In this document: piece by piece, positions 16,550 through 24,746 of the stretch
Numbering within the stretch: position 1 is the first letter of the stretch
Layout of the letters: each line of letters begins with the position of its first letter
From: an uncultured Clostridia bacterium
Lineage (GTDB): Bacteria > Bacillota > Clostridia > TANB77 > CAG-508
DNA length: 52,077 nucleotides
Reading direction: 5' to 3'
NCBI GenBank assembly: GCA_949118805.1
Contig: CASAUJ010000007.1
Coordinates: 1 to 52,077 of the forward strand
Notes under the pieces: model-generated
What the model saw: the letters and a program-made list of their open reading frames with translations, nothing else
Databases searched by the model: none
What the model was told of the DNA's origin: nothing
Made by a program: the position numbers and the translations under genes

Positions 16550-16631
16550 AATCATGTTTTCGTGTTAAAAATAAATGTATAAAAATCTTGTTTTCGTGAA
16601 AATACAGACAATTTAAAATCTTGTTTTCGTG
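16550..16631 (+). repeat. Three direct repeats AATCWTGTTTTCGTG, 33-34 bp apart
   Basis: Copies lie at 16550-16564 (AATCATGTTTTCGTG), 16584-16598 and 16617-16631 (both AATCTTGTTTTCGTG). Start-to-start spacing is 34 and 33 bases. They end 27 bases before the ATPase start codon, with a GAGGTGA ribosome site in between. Regular spacing near three helix turns suggests a protein-binding array controlling the ATPase gene. Confidence 0.75.
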
Positions 16632-16657
16632 AAAGTGTAAATTGAGGTGATCTATTT

Positions 16658-17989
16658 ATGAAAAGAAAAGTATATGAAAAATTATTAGAATGGAAAAAAA
16701 TAGTAATGGAAAAACAGCAGTTCTAATAGATGGAGCAAGACGTGTCGGAAAAAGTTATATAGTAGAAAAATTTGCGAAAGAAAATTATAAGAGCTTTATT
16801 ATGATAGATTTTAATAAAGTTTCAGATGAGGTAAAGGATTTATTTGAACATTATCTAAATGATATGGATAATTTATTCTTATATTTATCAAATTATTTTA
16901 ATGTAACACTTTATGAGCGTGAGAGTTTAATTGTATTTGATGAAGTACAATTATATCCAAAGGCAAGATCTGCTATCAAGTATTTAGTAGAAGATGGAAG
17001 ATATGATTATATAGAAATAGGTTCTTTAATGTCAATAAAAAAGAATGTAAAAGACATATTAATTCCTTCTGAAGAGCAACATATTGAAATGCATCCAATG
17101 GATTTTGAAGAATTTTTATGGGCTATTGGAAATGATAGTCTTATGAGTTTACTCAAAAAATGTTATGAAGAAAAAAATCCATTAGGTCAAGCAATGCATA
17201 GAAAAGTCATGGATTATTTTAGACAATATATGATTATTGGACGGTATGCCATAAGCAGTAGAAGAATATATAAATACAAAGGATTTTAATAAAGTTGATC
17301 AAATTAAAAGAAATATTTTAAATTTATATAGGCAAGACATTGGAAAACATGCAGAAAGATATCATTTAAAAGTGGAAAGTATTTTTGATGAAATACCAAC
17401 ACAACTACAAAAACATGAAAAAAAATTCAGATTAGCATCCATTAGTAAAGATGCAAGATATAGAGATTATGAAGATGCCATGATAATGAATCCTTGTTAT
17501 AATTCAACAGAACCGAGTATAGGATTAAAACTAAATACAGATTTTATGACTTTAAAATGTTATATGGCAGATACAGGACTTCTAATATCACATTCTTTTG
17601 ATGAAAATGGAATTATGACAGAAGAAATTTATAAAAAAATACTATTTGATAAGTTAGCATTTAATGAAGGAATGATAATGGAAAACATGGTAGCACAAAT
17701 GTTAGTAGCATCTGGACATAAATTATATTTTTATTCAAATCCTTCAAGAGAAGATCGTTCTAGTAGAATGGAAATAGATTTCTTAATTGCAAAATCTAAA
17801 ATAAGTAGTATACACAATATTTCCCCAATAGAGGTTAAATCAAGCAAGAATTATACGATTTCATCTCTAAAAAAGTTTATTACAAAATACAAAGAACAAT
17901 TATATATCCCTTATGTTATTCATACTGGAGATTTAAAAGAAGAAAATAGAATAGTCTATTTACCAATTTATATGGTATCTCTATTATAA
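16658..17989 (+). pseudogene. AAA-family ATPase with DUF4143-type C-terminus, broken
   Basis: The family is an ATP-binding protein of about 440 residues, often found in many copies in Clostridia. The start is ATG 16658 behind GAGGTGA, giving KRKVYEKLLEWKK. A missing A in the A-run at 16694-16700 then shifts the frame into the Walker A region (DGARRVGKS) and Walker B (LIVFDEVQ). At 17242-17244 an in-frame CGG interrupts IIG-GMP. Skipping its C restores GMP, but a TAA at 17252-17254 stands where Gln (CAA) is expected. The frame then stays open to 17989, including EIDFLI and PIEVKSSKNY, a nuclease-like segment. One deletion, one CGG site and one nonsense codon make loss of function likely. The cellular role is unknown, possibly defence. 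Confidence 0.8.
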
Positions 17990-18095
17990 GATGAATGAAA
18001 ATAAATTGTTATTATAACACTATATTTGCAAAAAAAATTCAAATGTGGTATCATGAAAGTAGATAACAAAAATGTTAAAAGTAGGAGGAAAAGAT

Positions 18096-18386
18096 ATGAA
18101 TATTCAAGTTAATGTAGGTGTGGGACTTAGAAGCAATTCTCGTGGACGGGCGATTGTAAAAAACGTCAGTTACGATCCGTGTGAAGAGAGTAGTATTGGA
18201 CGAGAAGAAATTAAAATGGAGACAATGGATGGTAAGATATGTAAATGGAGTATCAGTGACTATTGTCGTATTCGATACCAAGAGTTTTGTGATACTCGTG
18301 AAAATGTCTTATCAGGAAAAATTACAACTGGAACAGAAGTTACAATTGTATATAATCCTAATGGGATTTTAGCCTTTGTTTTATAA
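18096..18386 (+). CDS. Hypothetical protein of foreign composition
   Basis: The gene is chosen at ATG 18096, because GTAGGAGGAA lies just upstream. It encodes 96 residues with no recognised domain; the ending VTIVYNPNGILAFVL suggests a small beta-rich protein. Codon use differs from the neighbours, with CGT, CGG, GTC and CCG present. Its in-frame CGG at 18147-18149 (SRGRAI) cannot be a +1 site, since the shifted frame stops at once. If the gene is expressed, that codon is read as an amino acid. It is probably recently acquired. Confidence 0.6.
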   Translation: MNIQVNVGVGLRSNSRGRAIVKNVSYDPCEESSIGREEIKMETMDGKICKWSISDYCRIRYQEFCDTRENVLSGKITTGTEVTIVYNPNGILAFVL

Positions 18387-18401
18387 TAGGAATATTTATG
18401 G

Positions 18402-18434
18402 AAAAAGATCTGGACATTGTCCAGATCTTTTTCG
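18402..18434. terminator. Bidirectional terminator
   Basis: A 14-bp perfect stem AAAAAGATCTGGAC / GTCCAGATCTTTTT with a 3-base loop separates the converging genes on either side. Confidence 0.92.
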
Positions 18435-18458
18435 TGTAACCTTACTTTGTAAATGCTT

Positions 18459-18869
18459 TTATTCTGATGATTCCTGGTCAAGAGTTATAACAACAATAGA
18501 AAGATATTCTTTAACTCCATCCACATTGTTGTTGGGTTTTTCCGCACAATCACAGGTAAGGATTCTAGAAGAAGGAGAAGTAAATTCCACGGTTTCATCA
18601 TGTGAGCATTGTGGGCAAACAAAGTGAACCGTGAGAGTCTCTCCTTCCGGCAAAGCAACAACATAAGAGCACTTAAGCGCTTTTGAAAGTCCACTTGCAT
18701 AATGCCCAAGCCCTTCTACCCCTGGGGATGTGCCGTTATAAGAGTGCAGATTAGTTGCTATACCAATAGAAGAGGTAACTTCTGCATAGGCATTTGTTTT
18801 ATCTGCGCTACAAGCCACAAGGCAAAGCATCATCACAACACAAAGCAATAACATGGTAAGCTTTTTCAT
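18459..18869 (-). CDS. Small lipoprotein, function unknown
   Basis: With the start at 18869 (GGAGGT upstream) the 136 residues begin KKLTMLLLCVVMMLCLVACS. This is a lipoprotein signal peptide with lipobox LVAC, so the mature protein is likely membrane-anchored outside the cell. A central part contains FVCPQCSHDETVEF and later LTCDCAEKP, giving CxxC and CxC pairs of a possible metal or disulfide site. Base composition is richer in G+C than the surrounding genes, hinting at transfer. It faces the preceding gene and shares its terminator. Confidence 0.7.
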   Translation of the reverse strand: MKKLTMLLLCVVMMLCLVACSADKTNAYAEVTSSIGIATNLHSYNGTSPGVEGLGHYASGLSKALKCSYVVALPEGETLTVHFVCPQCSHDETVEFTSPSSRILTCDCAEKPNNNVDGVKEYLSIVVITLDQESSE

Positions 18870-18901
18870 AGGTTGATACCTCCAAAAATTTTTTGTGTCA
18901 A

Positions 18902-18992
18902 TTACCTTAAGGTAAAAACAGAAGGTTACTCTATATAAAGTATAAAATGATTTATACAATTATATTATACTTTATTTTATATAATATGTCAA
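18902..18992 (-). promoter_or_regulatory. Promoter and palindromic leader of the lipoprotein gene
   Basis: On the minus strand TTGACA (18987-18992) and TATAAT (18964-18969) are 17 bases apart. Downstream in the leader is the perfect 14-base palindrome TTACCTTAAGGTAA (18902-18915). An inverted repeat AAAGTATAA / TTATACTTT spans about 18938-18974 over the start region. Both are candidate operators. Confidence 0.6.
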
Positions 18993-19048
18993 TTGATTTA
19001 TGTTAAACATCGGCAATAACAAAAAGTGCCTTGCAAATGCCTAGCCTA

Positions 19049-19077
19049 TTGACAAGAAACGATAGAAATTATATAAT
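19049..19077 (+). promoter_or_regulatory. Promoter of ppaC
   Basis: TTGACA (19049-19054) and TATAAT (19072-19077) have a 17-base spacer, giving a full consensus promoter. Confidence 0.8.
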
Positions 19078-19113
19078 TTGAGCAGAAAAATCAAAGAGAA
19101 GGGAAGAAAGAAA

Positions 19114-20037
19114 ATGGAAAATGAAGTATTGATATTTGGACACAAAAACCCAGACACAGATTCTATCTGTTCTAGTATGGTACATGAAATATTAGATCGA
19201 AAAAATGGATGGAAAACGAAAGCAGTAAGATTAGGAAATATCAACAAAGAAACACAATATGTGTTAAATTATTTAGGAATAGAAGCACCAGAATTAATCG
19301 AAAGGGTAGAAGAGGGGCAATCAGTATTATTAGTGGATCATAATGAATTTAAACAAAGTGTAGAAGGAATTGAAAAAGCAAAAATAGTGAGTGTAACCGA
19401 TCATCATAAAATTGCTAATTTTGAAACCTCAGAGCCATTATACTATCTAGCAAAACCATATGGATGTACGGCAACTATTTTATATGAACAATTTAAAAAT
19501 TTAGGAGTGGAAATCGAAAAAACAGAAGCGGTTTTAATGGCAAGTGCGATTATTTCAGATACCTTATTATTAAAATCTCCTACCACAACACAGTACGATA
19601 GAAAAGCATTAGAAGAATTAACTCCAATAGCGGATATCAATATTCAGCAATATGGATTGGAAATGTTAAAAGCAGGAACCGATCTGGATGACTTTTCAGT
19701 AGAAGAATTAATTCAAATAGATGCGAAAGAATTTGAAAAAAATGGAGTTAAATTTGAAATTGCACAAGTCAATACCGTAAGTATTGAAGATGTTTTAAAA
19801 AGAGAAGCACAATTGAAAGAGGTTATACAAAAAACAATTGATGAAAAAGGACTAAGTTTATATGTATTAGCCATTACAGATATCTTAAATAGTAATTCAG
19901 AAATTATTGCATTAGGAGAAAAAACAGGAGTGATTAAAGTAGCTTTTGGAAAAGAATTAGTAGATGATAAAGCTTTTCTAGAAGGAGTGGTTTCAAGAAA
20001 AAAACAATTGTTACCAGAAATTGATCAAAATATATAA
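19114..20037 (+). CDS. ppaC: Manganese-dependent inorganic pyrophosphatase (family II)
   Basis: It hydrolyses pyrophosphate to drive biosynthesis. The DHH-type motifs are present: FGHKNPDTDSICSS (residues 8-21), VDHNE, TDHHKI, and ASAIISDTLLLKSPTTT. The DHHA2 domain contains VVSRKKQLLP near the end. ATG 19114 gives the usual length of 307 residues; an in-frame ATG further upstream lacks support. A strong promoter precedes it and a terminator follows, so it is likely transcribed alone. Confidence 0.95.
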   Translation: MENEVLIFGHKNPDTDSICSSMVHEILDRKNGWKTKAVRLGNINKETQYVLNYLGIEAPELIERVEEGQSVLLVDHNEFKQSVEGIEKAKIVSVTDHHKIANFETSEPLYYLAKPYGCTATILYEQFKNLGVEIEKTEAVLMASAIISDTLLLKSPTTTQYDRKALEELTPIADINIQQYGLEMLKAGTDLDDFSVEELIQIDAKEFEKNGVKFEIAQVNTVSIEDVLKREAQLKEVIQKTIDEKGLSLYVLAITDILNSNSEIIALGEKTGVIKVAFGKELVDDKAFLEGVVSRKKQLLPEIDQNI

Positions 20038-20049
20038 AAGAAAAAAGAA

Positions 20050-20085
20050 AAGAATTTTGCTAGGAATAGCAGGATTCTTTTTTTA
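20050..20085 (+). terminator. Rho-independent terminator after ppaC
   Basis: AAGAAT...GCT pairs with AGC...ATTCTT around GAAT and runs into a T tract. Confidence 0.75.
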
Positions 20086-20181
20086 TAGGAAAATTTTCTT
20101 GGTATGCTAATATTCCTTTCTAAAATTATGGAAAAACTGAATATTTTGTATCAGAAATAAGTAAAATGAATAAGAAGGGAA

Positions 20182-21862
20182 ATGTTAAATATGGAAATGA
20201 TAGGATGGGAAGGAAAATCTAACAGAATCGCAAAAGAAAAAATGAAAAATAAGACTGGGAAAAAAGAAACTTTTATGCAAGGTGTCGTTACCTTGATCTT
20301 TTCACAAGTATTAATTAAATTATTAGGTTTGATTTATACTTTATATCTAACCAATCGAGAAGGTTTTGGAGACAAAGGAAATGGAATTGTATCAGCTGGG
20401 TATCAAATTTATGCTATGTTACTTACGATATCTTCCATAGGCGTGCCAAATGCAATTTCTAAATTAGTATCAGAAAGAATTGCCATAGGAGATTATAAAG
20501 GAGGACACAGAGTCTTTAAAATTGCTTTTGCGACATTTGCTATGATTGGGTTAGTAGGAAGTCTACTTTTGTTTCTAGGAGCTCATAAAATAGCTAATTT
20601 GTGGTTACAGATACCAGAAGCAGAAATGACATTGGTAGCTTTATCACCAGCCATTTTCTTTGTTGCCATTTCTTCTGTTATGAGAGGATATTTTAATGCA
20701 AGGCAAAACATCAAAGCGACAGCAAGATCACAAAGCTTAGAACAAGTATTTAAAACTGTACTTACCATTATTGTTGTAGAAATAGTAGCGATTCTTTCCC
20801 ATGCATCGACAGAATGGATGGCAGGAGGAGCAACACTTGCTACAACATTTGCAACATTTTCAGGATTTAGTTATTTATATCTCTATTATAAAACACAAAG
20901 AAAAGAAATGGCAAAAGAAATAGAACATACTAGAGGGGGAAGACAAGAAAGAGTAAAAACAATTGTAAAAAGAATTTTAATGGTTTCGATTCCTATTGCT
21001 GTAACTGCTATCATGTCTTCTTTGAATAAAAATATAGATTCTTTTACCGTAGTAAGAAGCCTAAAAGAGTTTATGTCAGAAGATATGGCAATAGCACAAT
21101 ATGGAATCTTAGGTGGAAAAGTAGATATGCTAACAAGTTTACCATTATCTATTAATGTAGCATTTGCGACTGCTTTGGTTCCAGCAATTGCTTCTGCAAA
21201 AGCAAAAAGAGACCATAAAACAATTGAAGAAAAAACATCTTTTTCATTGTTAACTTCTATGTTAATCGGACTTCCTTGTACAATCGGAATGTGTCTTTTC
21301 GCAGGGCCCATTCTCAATTTATTGTTTCCCAATGCCAATGCAGGGGAAACCGTATTACAAATTAGTTCATTGACTATTATTTTTACCATACTTGATCAGA
21401 CAATAAATGGAGCATTACAAGGATATGGAAAACTTATTATACCAGCCATTGCATTAGGAGTTGGAGTAATTGTAAAACTAATATTAAATTTAATTTTAGT
21501 ACCCATTCCATCCATTCGGAGTAAATGGTGCAGCAATTGCCTCTGTTGCTTGTCATTTAGTAGCTTTTACAATTGCAATAATAGCCTTGAAAAAAAATAT
21601 AAAAATACAGTTGACAGTTTCAAAATTTTTAATAAAACCACTGGTTGCAGTAACAATTATGGGGATTTGTTCTTATTTTAGTTATTTTATACTTTCTGGA
21701 ATAATTGCAAAGAAACTGGCAACAATAATAGCAATCGCCATAGCTGTAATTATTTATGCTCTAGCAATTGTTGCTTTAAAACTCTTTTCTCAAGAAGAAA
21801 TAGAAAAGATGCCAAAAGGAGAAAAAATTTATCAACTGCTTAGAAAACTAAAAATCTATTAA
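20182..21862 (+). CDS. SpoVB/MOP-family lipid flippase, decoded across a CGG +1 site
   Basis: This is a multi-span flippase of the MOP superfamily (SpoVB/MurJ-like polysaccharide transporter), which moves lipid-linked cell wall precursors across the membrane. The first frame covers about 445 codons, with GVVTLIFSQVLIKLLGLIYT near the start and SMLIGLPCTIGMCLFAGPIL later. At 21517-21519 an in-frame CGG follows PIPSI. Skipping the C reads GGA and continues GVNGAAIASVACHLV, the conserved family sequence, to a stop at 21862. The whole protein would be about 559 residues, the normal size. Read straight, the tail becomes a Cys/Asn-rich nonsense sequence ending at 21681. The gene may belong to spore cortex formation, but family members overlap in function. 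Confidence 0.85.
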
Positions 21863-21986
21863 AAAAATGTAAAAAAAAGAAGGATTTTCAGCATTTTTGG
21901 CGAATTACTTTAAGTAGAGTACATTATCGTATTTGTTCATGCGGTAAAGTACATAAACTATTTAAATCTTATAGGAGGTAATTTAA

Positions 21987-22265
21987 ATGAACAAAGCTGA
22001 ATTAATCGCAGCAATGTCTGCAAAAACAGGAGCTACTAAAAAAGCAGCTGAAGAATCAGTAAATGCTTTTATAGAAGTTGTAACAGAAGCATTAAAAAAA
22101 GGAGACAAAGTTCAATTAGTTGGATTTGGATCTTTTGAAGTAAGAAAAAGAGCAGCTAGAAAAGGTAGAAATCCACAAACTAAGGAAGAAATCAAAATAC
22201 CTGCATCAAAAGCTCCAGTATTCAAAGCTGGTAAAGCATTAAAAGATTTAGTAAACAAAAAATAA
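21987..22265 (+). CDS. hup: DNA-binding protein HU
   Basis: HU is a small nucleoid protein that bends DNA. The 92 residues have the family pattern: MNKAELIAAMSAKTGATKKA, the VQLVGFGSFEVRKRAAR stretch, GRNPQTKEEI and a C-terminal FKAGKALKDLVN. AGGAGG precedes ATG 21987. A terminator follows at 22304. Confidence 0.97.
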   Translation: MNKAELIAAMSAKTGATKKAAEESVNAFIEVVTEALKKGDKVQLVGFGSFEVRKRAARKGRNPQTKEEIKIPASKAPVFKAGKALKDLVNKK

Positions 22266-22303
22266 GATATTTATAAAAATATATAAATATATGAATTCAT
22301 AGA

Positions 22304-22330
22304 AGAGACTAGTAATAGTCTCTTTATTTT
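22304..22330 (+). terminator. Rho-independent terminator after the HU gene
   Basis: AGAGACTA / TAGTCTCT with a 4-base loop is followed by a T-rich run. Confidence 0.85.
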
Positions 22331-22364
22331 TTTATTTGATTTTAATATTTTTTTTCGACAAAAC

Positions 22365-22393
22365 TTTACAGATTTTTACTGAAATGGTATAAT
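22365..22393 (+). promoter_or_regulatory. Promoter of the IbrA/IbrB-like cassette
   Basis: TTTACA (22365-22370) and TATAAT (22388-22393) have a 17-base spacer and a TG extended -10, 26 bases before the first gene. Confidence 0.75.
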
Positions 22394-22418
22394 TTGGAAT
22401 AAAGAAAGAGGAAAACAA

Positions 22419-23709
22419 ATGGCCAAAAAATATCTGAAAAAAAATGTATTAGATGCAACAAAAGAAAGACTAAGAATAATATTCCAAAATTTTGATCATA
22501 TCTATTTCAGTGTCAGTGGAGGAAAAGATAGTTCTGTTATGGTGCAATTAGCCAACCAAGTGGCAAAAGAGATGGAAAAAAAGTTTGATGTACTATTTAT
22601 TGATTTAGAAGCACAGTATCGCTATACCATTGAACATATAGAAGAGTTAAAACAATTATCACAAATTAAAGACTTTTATCATATTACTCTTCCAATTGCT
22701 TTAAGAAATGCAGTATCTGTATTACAACCAAAATGGATTTGTTGGGAAGAAGAAAGTAAGCACTTATGGGTAAGAAGCATGCCAGATGATAGTATAAACA
22801 TTAATAATTGTCCATTTCCATGGTTTAAAAAAGGAGAGGAATTTGAAGAGTTTATTTTGCAATTTGCTAGTTGGTATCAAAAAAAGTATCAAGGAAAAGT
22901 AGCTTGTGGAATTGGGATTCGAACAGACGAAAGTTTAAATCGATTTCGAACGATTGCCTTTCAAGAAAAAAAGATTACTTTTAAAAATCATAATTGGACA
23001 ACCAAATTAAAAATTAATGATAGACATATAGAAGTTTATAATTTTTATCCGATTTATGATTGGGCAACAGAAGATATTTGGGGAGCAGTCAGTCAATTAG
23101 ATTTGCAATTTAACTATATTTATGAACTGATGTATAAAAATGGAGTAAGTATTTATGAACAAAGACTTTGCCAACCTTATGGAGATGATCAAAGAAATGG
23201 ATTAGATCAATTTAAAGCCTTGGAATATGATACATGGGGAAAAGTATTAAACCGTGTAAATCGGTGTGAATTTTGGAAATATTTATTGTAAAACAACGGC
23301 ATTGGGAAATATTAAATCTTCTAAACCCACTTTTATGACCTGGCAAGAATATACCGTATTTTTATTAGAAAGTATAGGGATTTATAATCGAGATTTAATG
23401 TTGCATTATTATCGAAAAATAAAGAAATTTATGATTTGGTATAAAAATAAATATGGAGTAGAAATAAAACAAATTCCTGATATTGCAGAATGTAAATTAG
23501 AAAATCAAAAAAAGGCAATTTCGTGGAGAAGAATTGCAAGGGCATTAGAAAAAAATGATTTTTATTTAAGACGATTATCTTTTGGACAAACCAAGAATGA
23601 TGATAGAGAATTAATGGAATTAATTCACAAATGGGACAATTTATTAAATAAGAAAACAAAAACAGATGATAAACTATTACAAAAAGTAATACAAGAACAA
23701 TATAAATAA
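22419..23709 (+). CDS. IbrA-like PAPS-reductase-family protein (DUF3440), decoded across a CGG +1 site
   Basis: This is an ATP-pyrophosphatase-fold protein of the phosphoadenosine phosphosulfate reductase superfamily. The PP-loop SVSGGKDSSVM lies at about 31-41. RLCQPYGDDQRNGL lies near residue 245, and a DUF3440 C-terminal half follows. The first frame covers 281 codons. At 23262-23264 an in-frame CGG follows GKVLNRVN. Skipping its C gives VNGVNFGNIYCKTTALGNIK, the conserved family sequence, and continues to 23709, for about 429 residues. Without the shift the protein ends nine codons after the CGG. IbrA/IbrB pairs are known as regulators near immunoglobulin-binding genes in E. coli, and similar pairs occur in mobile elements. 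The biochemical reaction is not established. A GNAT-like gene and an IbrB-like gene follow. Confidence 0.85.
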
Positions 23710-23720
23710 GGAGAATAAAA

Positions 23721-24116
23721 ATGATAAAAATGATAAAAAAGATGGTAAATAAAGATGATAAATTTTATCAATATATGGGAAGGTTTTTTGGTTCTAGATT
23801 AATTGAAAAGCAAACCAATGATAGAATATATGATGATGATAGTAAAGAATGGTATGTTTATTTAGAAGAGGAAAAGGTAATGGCATTTGTATCAATCAAT
23901 GGAAATGTAATTAAAAATATTTATACAACGAAAGAAAAATATTTAGAAGAAGTTTTAAAGGAAATCAAAAGAGAGAACGATATCACTTTTAGTATTGTAA
24001 CCAATTATTATAAGGATGTTTATGAAAGATGCGGATTCGAAGTTAGCCAAAATCAAGAATATAAAAATTTTGTAACAATTTATACAGAAAAAAGTCCTAG
24101 TATGATGTTAAGTTAG
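23721..24116 (+). CDS. Small GNAT-like acetyltransferase-fold protein
   Basis: The 131 residues show a divergent N-acetyltransferase pattern: EWYVYLEEEKVMAFVSI beta strands, a central helix (KYLEEVLKEIKREN), then the FSIVTNYYKDVYERCGFEV ending typical of the GNAT C-terminal half. The usual acetyl-CoA R/Q-x-x-G-x-G/A loop is not clear, so activity is uncertain. It lies 11 bases after the IbrA-like gene and 27 bases before the IbrB-like gene, which suggests one operon and a linked function. A GGAGAA site precedes the start. Confidence 0.6.
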   Translation: MIKMIKKMVNKDDKFYQYMGRFFGSRLIEKQTNDRIYDDDSKEWYVYLEEEKVMAFVSINGNVIKNIYTTKEKYLEEVLKEIKRENDITFSIVTNYYKDVYERCGFEVSQNQEYKNFVTIYTEKSPSMMLS

Positions 24117-24143
24117 AAGGACCAGAAAGGATACAATACAAGC

Positions 24144-24668
24144 ATGAAAAAAATAGAATTTCCCGTATTAAATGTAAAAATGGTAGATATTGATAAAGTA
24201 ATAGCAAATGATTATAACCCTAATAAAGTGGCACCTCCAGAGATGAAATTATTAAGGCATTCAATTGAAGAAGATGGTTATACTCAACCAATCGTAACTT
24301 ATTATGATAAAGAAAGAGATATTTATATTGTAGTAGATGGATTCCATCGTTATCGTTGTGCCAAGGAATATTTCCACTTAAAACAAGTTCCAATTGTGAC
24401 GATTGATAAAGATTTAGAAAATCGTATGGCAAGTACCATTCGACATAATCGAGCAAGAGGAACCCATCAAATTATTGATATGTCTCATATTGTTTTAACT
24501 TTAACACAGAATGGTTGGACAGAGGAAGAAATTTCAAAACATTTAGGAATGGAATTAGATGAAATTATCCGATTAAAACAAATTACTGGATTAAAAGAGA
24601 TGTTTGCTAATCATGAATTTAGTAAATCATGGGAAGAATTTGAAGAAAATCGAAAAAAGCAAAATTAA
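24144..24668 (+). CDS. IbrB-like ParB-domain protein
   Basis: The 174 residues have a ParB/Srx fold nuclease-like domain: VDIDKVIANDYNPN (residues 14-27), VVDGFHRYRCA (63-73) and the arginine patch RHNRARGTH (100-108). A helix-turn-helix follows (WTEEEISKHLGMELDEIIRL). This matches IbrB, the partner of IbrA. ParB-like proteins also accompany PAPS-reductase-fold enzymes in DNA-modification operons, so DNA binding or modification is possible here but not shown. It is last in the three-gene cassette. Confidence 0.85.
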   Translation: MKKIEFPVLNVKMVDIDKVIANDYNPNKVAPPEMKLLRHSIEEDGYTQPIVTYYDKERDIYIVVDGFHRYRCAKEYFHLKQVPIVTIDKDLENRMASTIRHNRARGTHQIIDMSHIVLTLTQNGWTEEEISKHLGMELDEIIRLKQITGLKEMFANHEFSKSWEEFEENRKKQN

Positions 24669-24703
24669 AAAATAACTAGAACTTAAAACGTTTTTTAGAA
24701 GAA

Positions 24704-24742
24704 AAAAAGACTGCATCGTTTTTACACGATCAGTCTTTTTTT
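24704..24742. terminator. Bidirectional terminator
   Basis: AAAAAGACTG and CAGTCTTTTTTT pair, with an inner CATCGT / ACGATC-like stem. It serves the converging IbrB-like gene and aspS. Confidence 0.8.
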
Positions 24743-24746
24743 GGTT

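Noticed and set aside
16550..16631. CRISPR array
   Set aside because: Only three short repeats, with spacers of about 19 A+T-rich bases and no cas genes.
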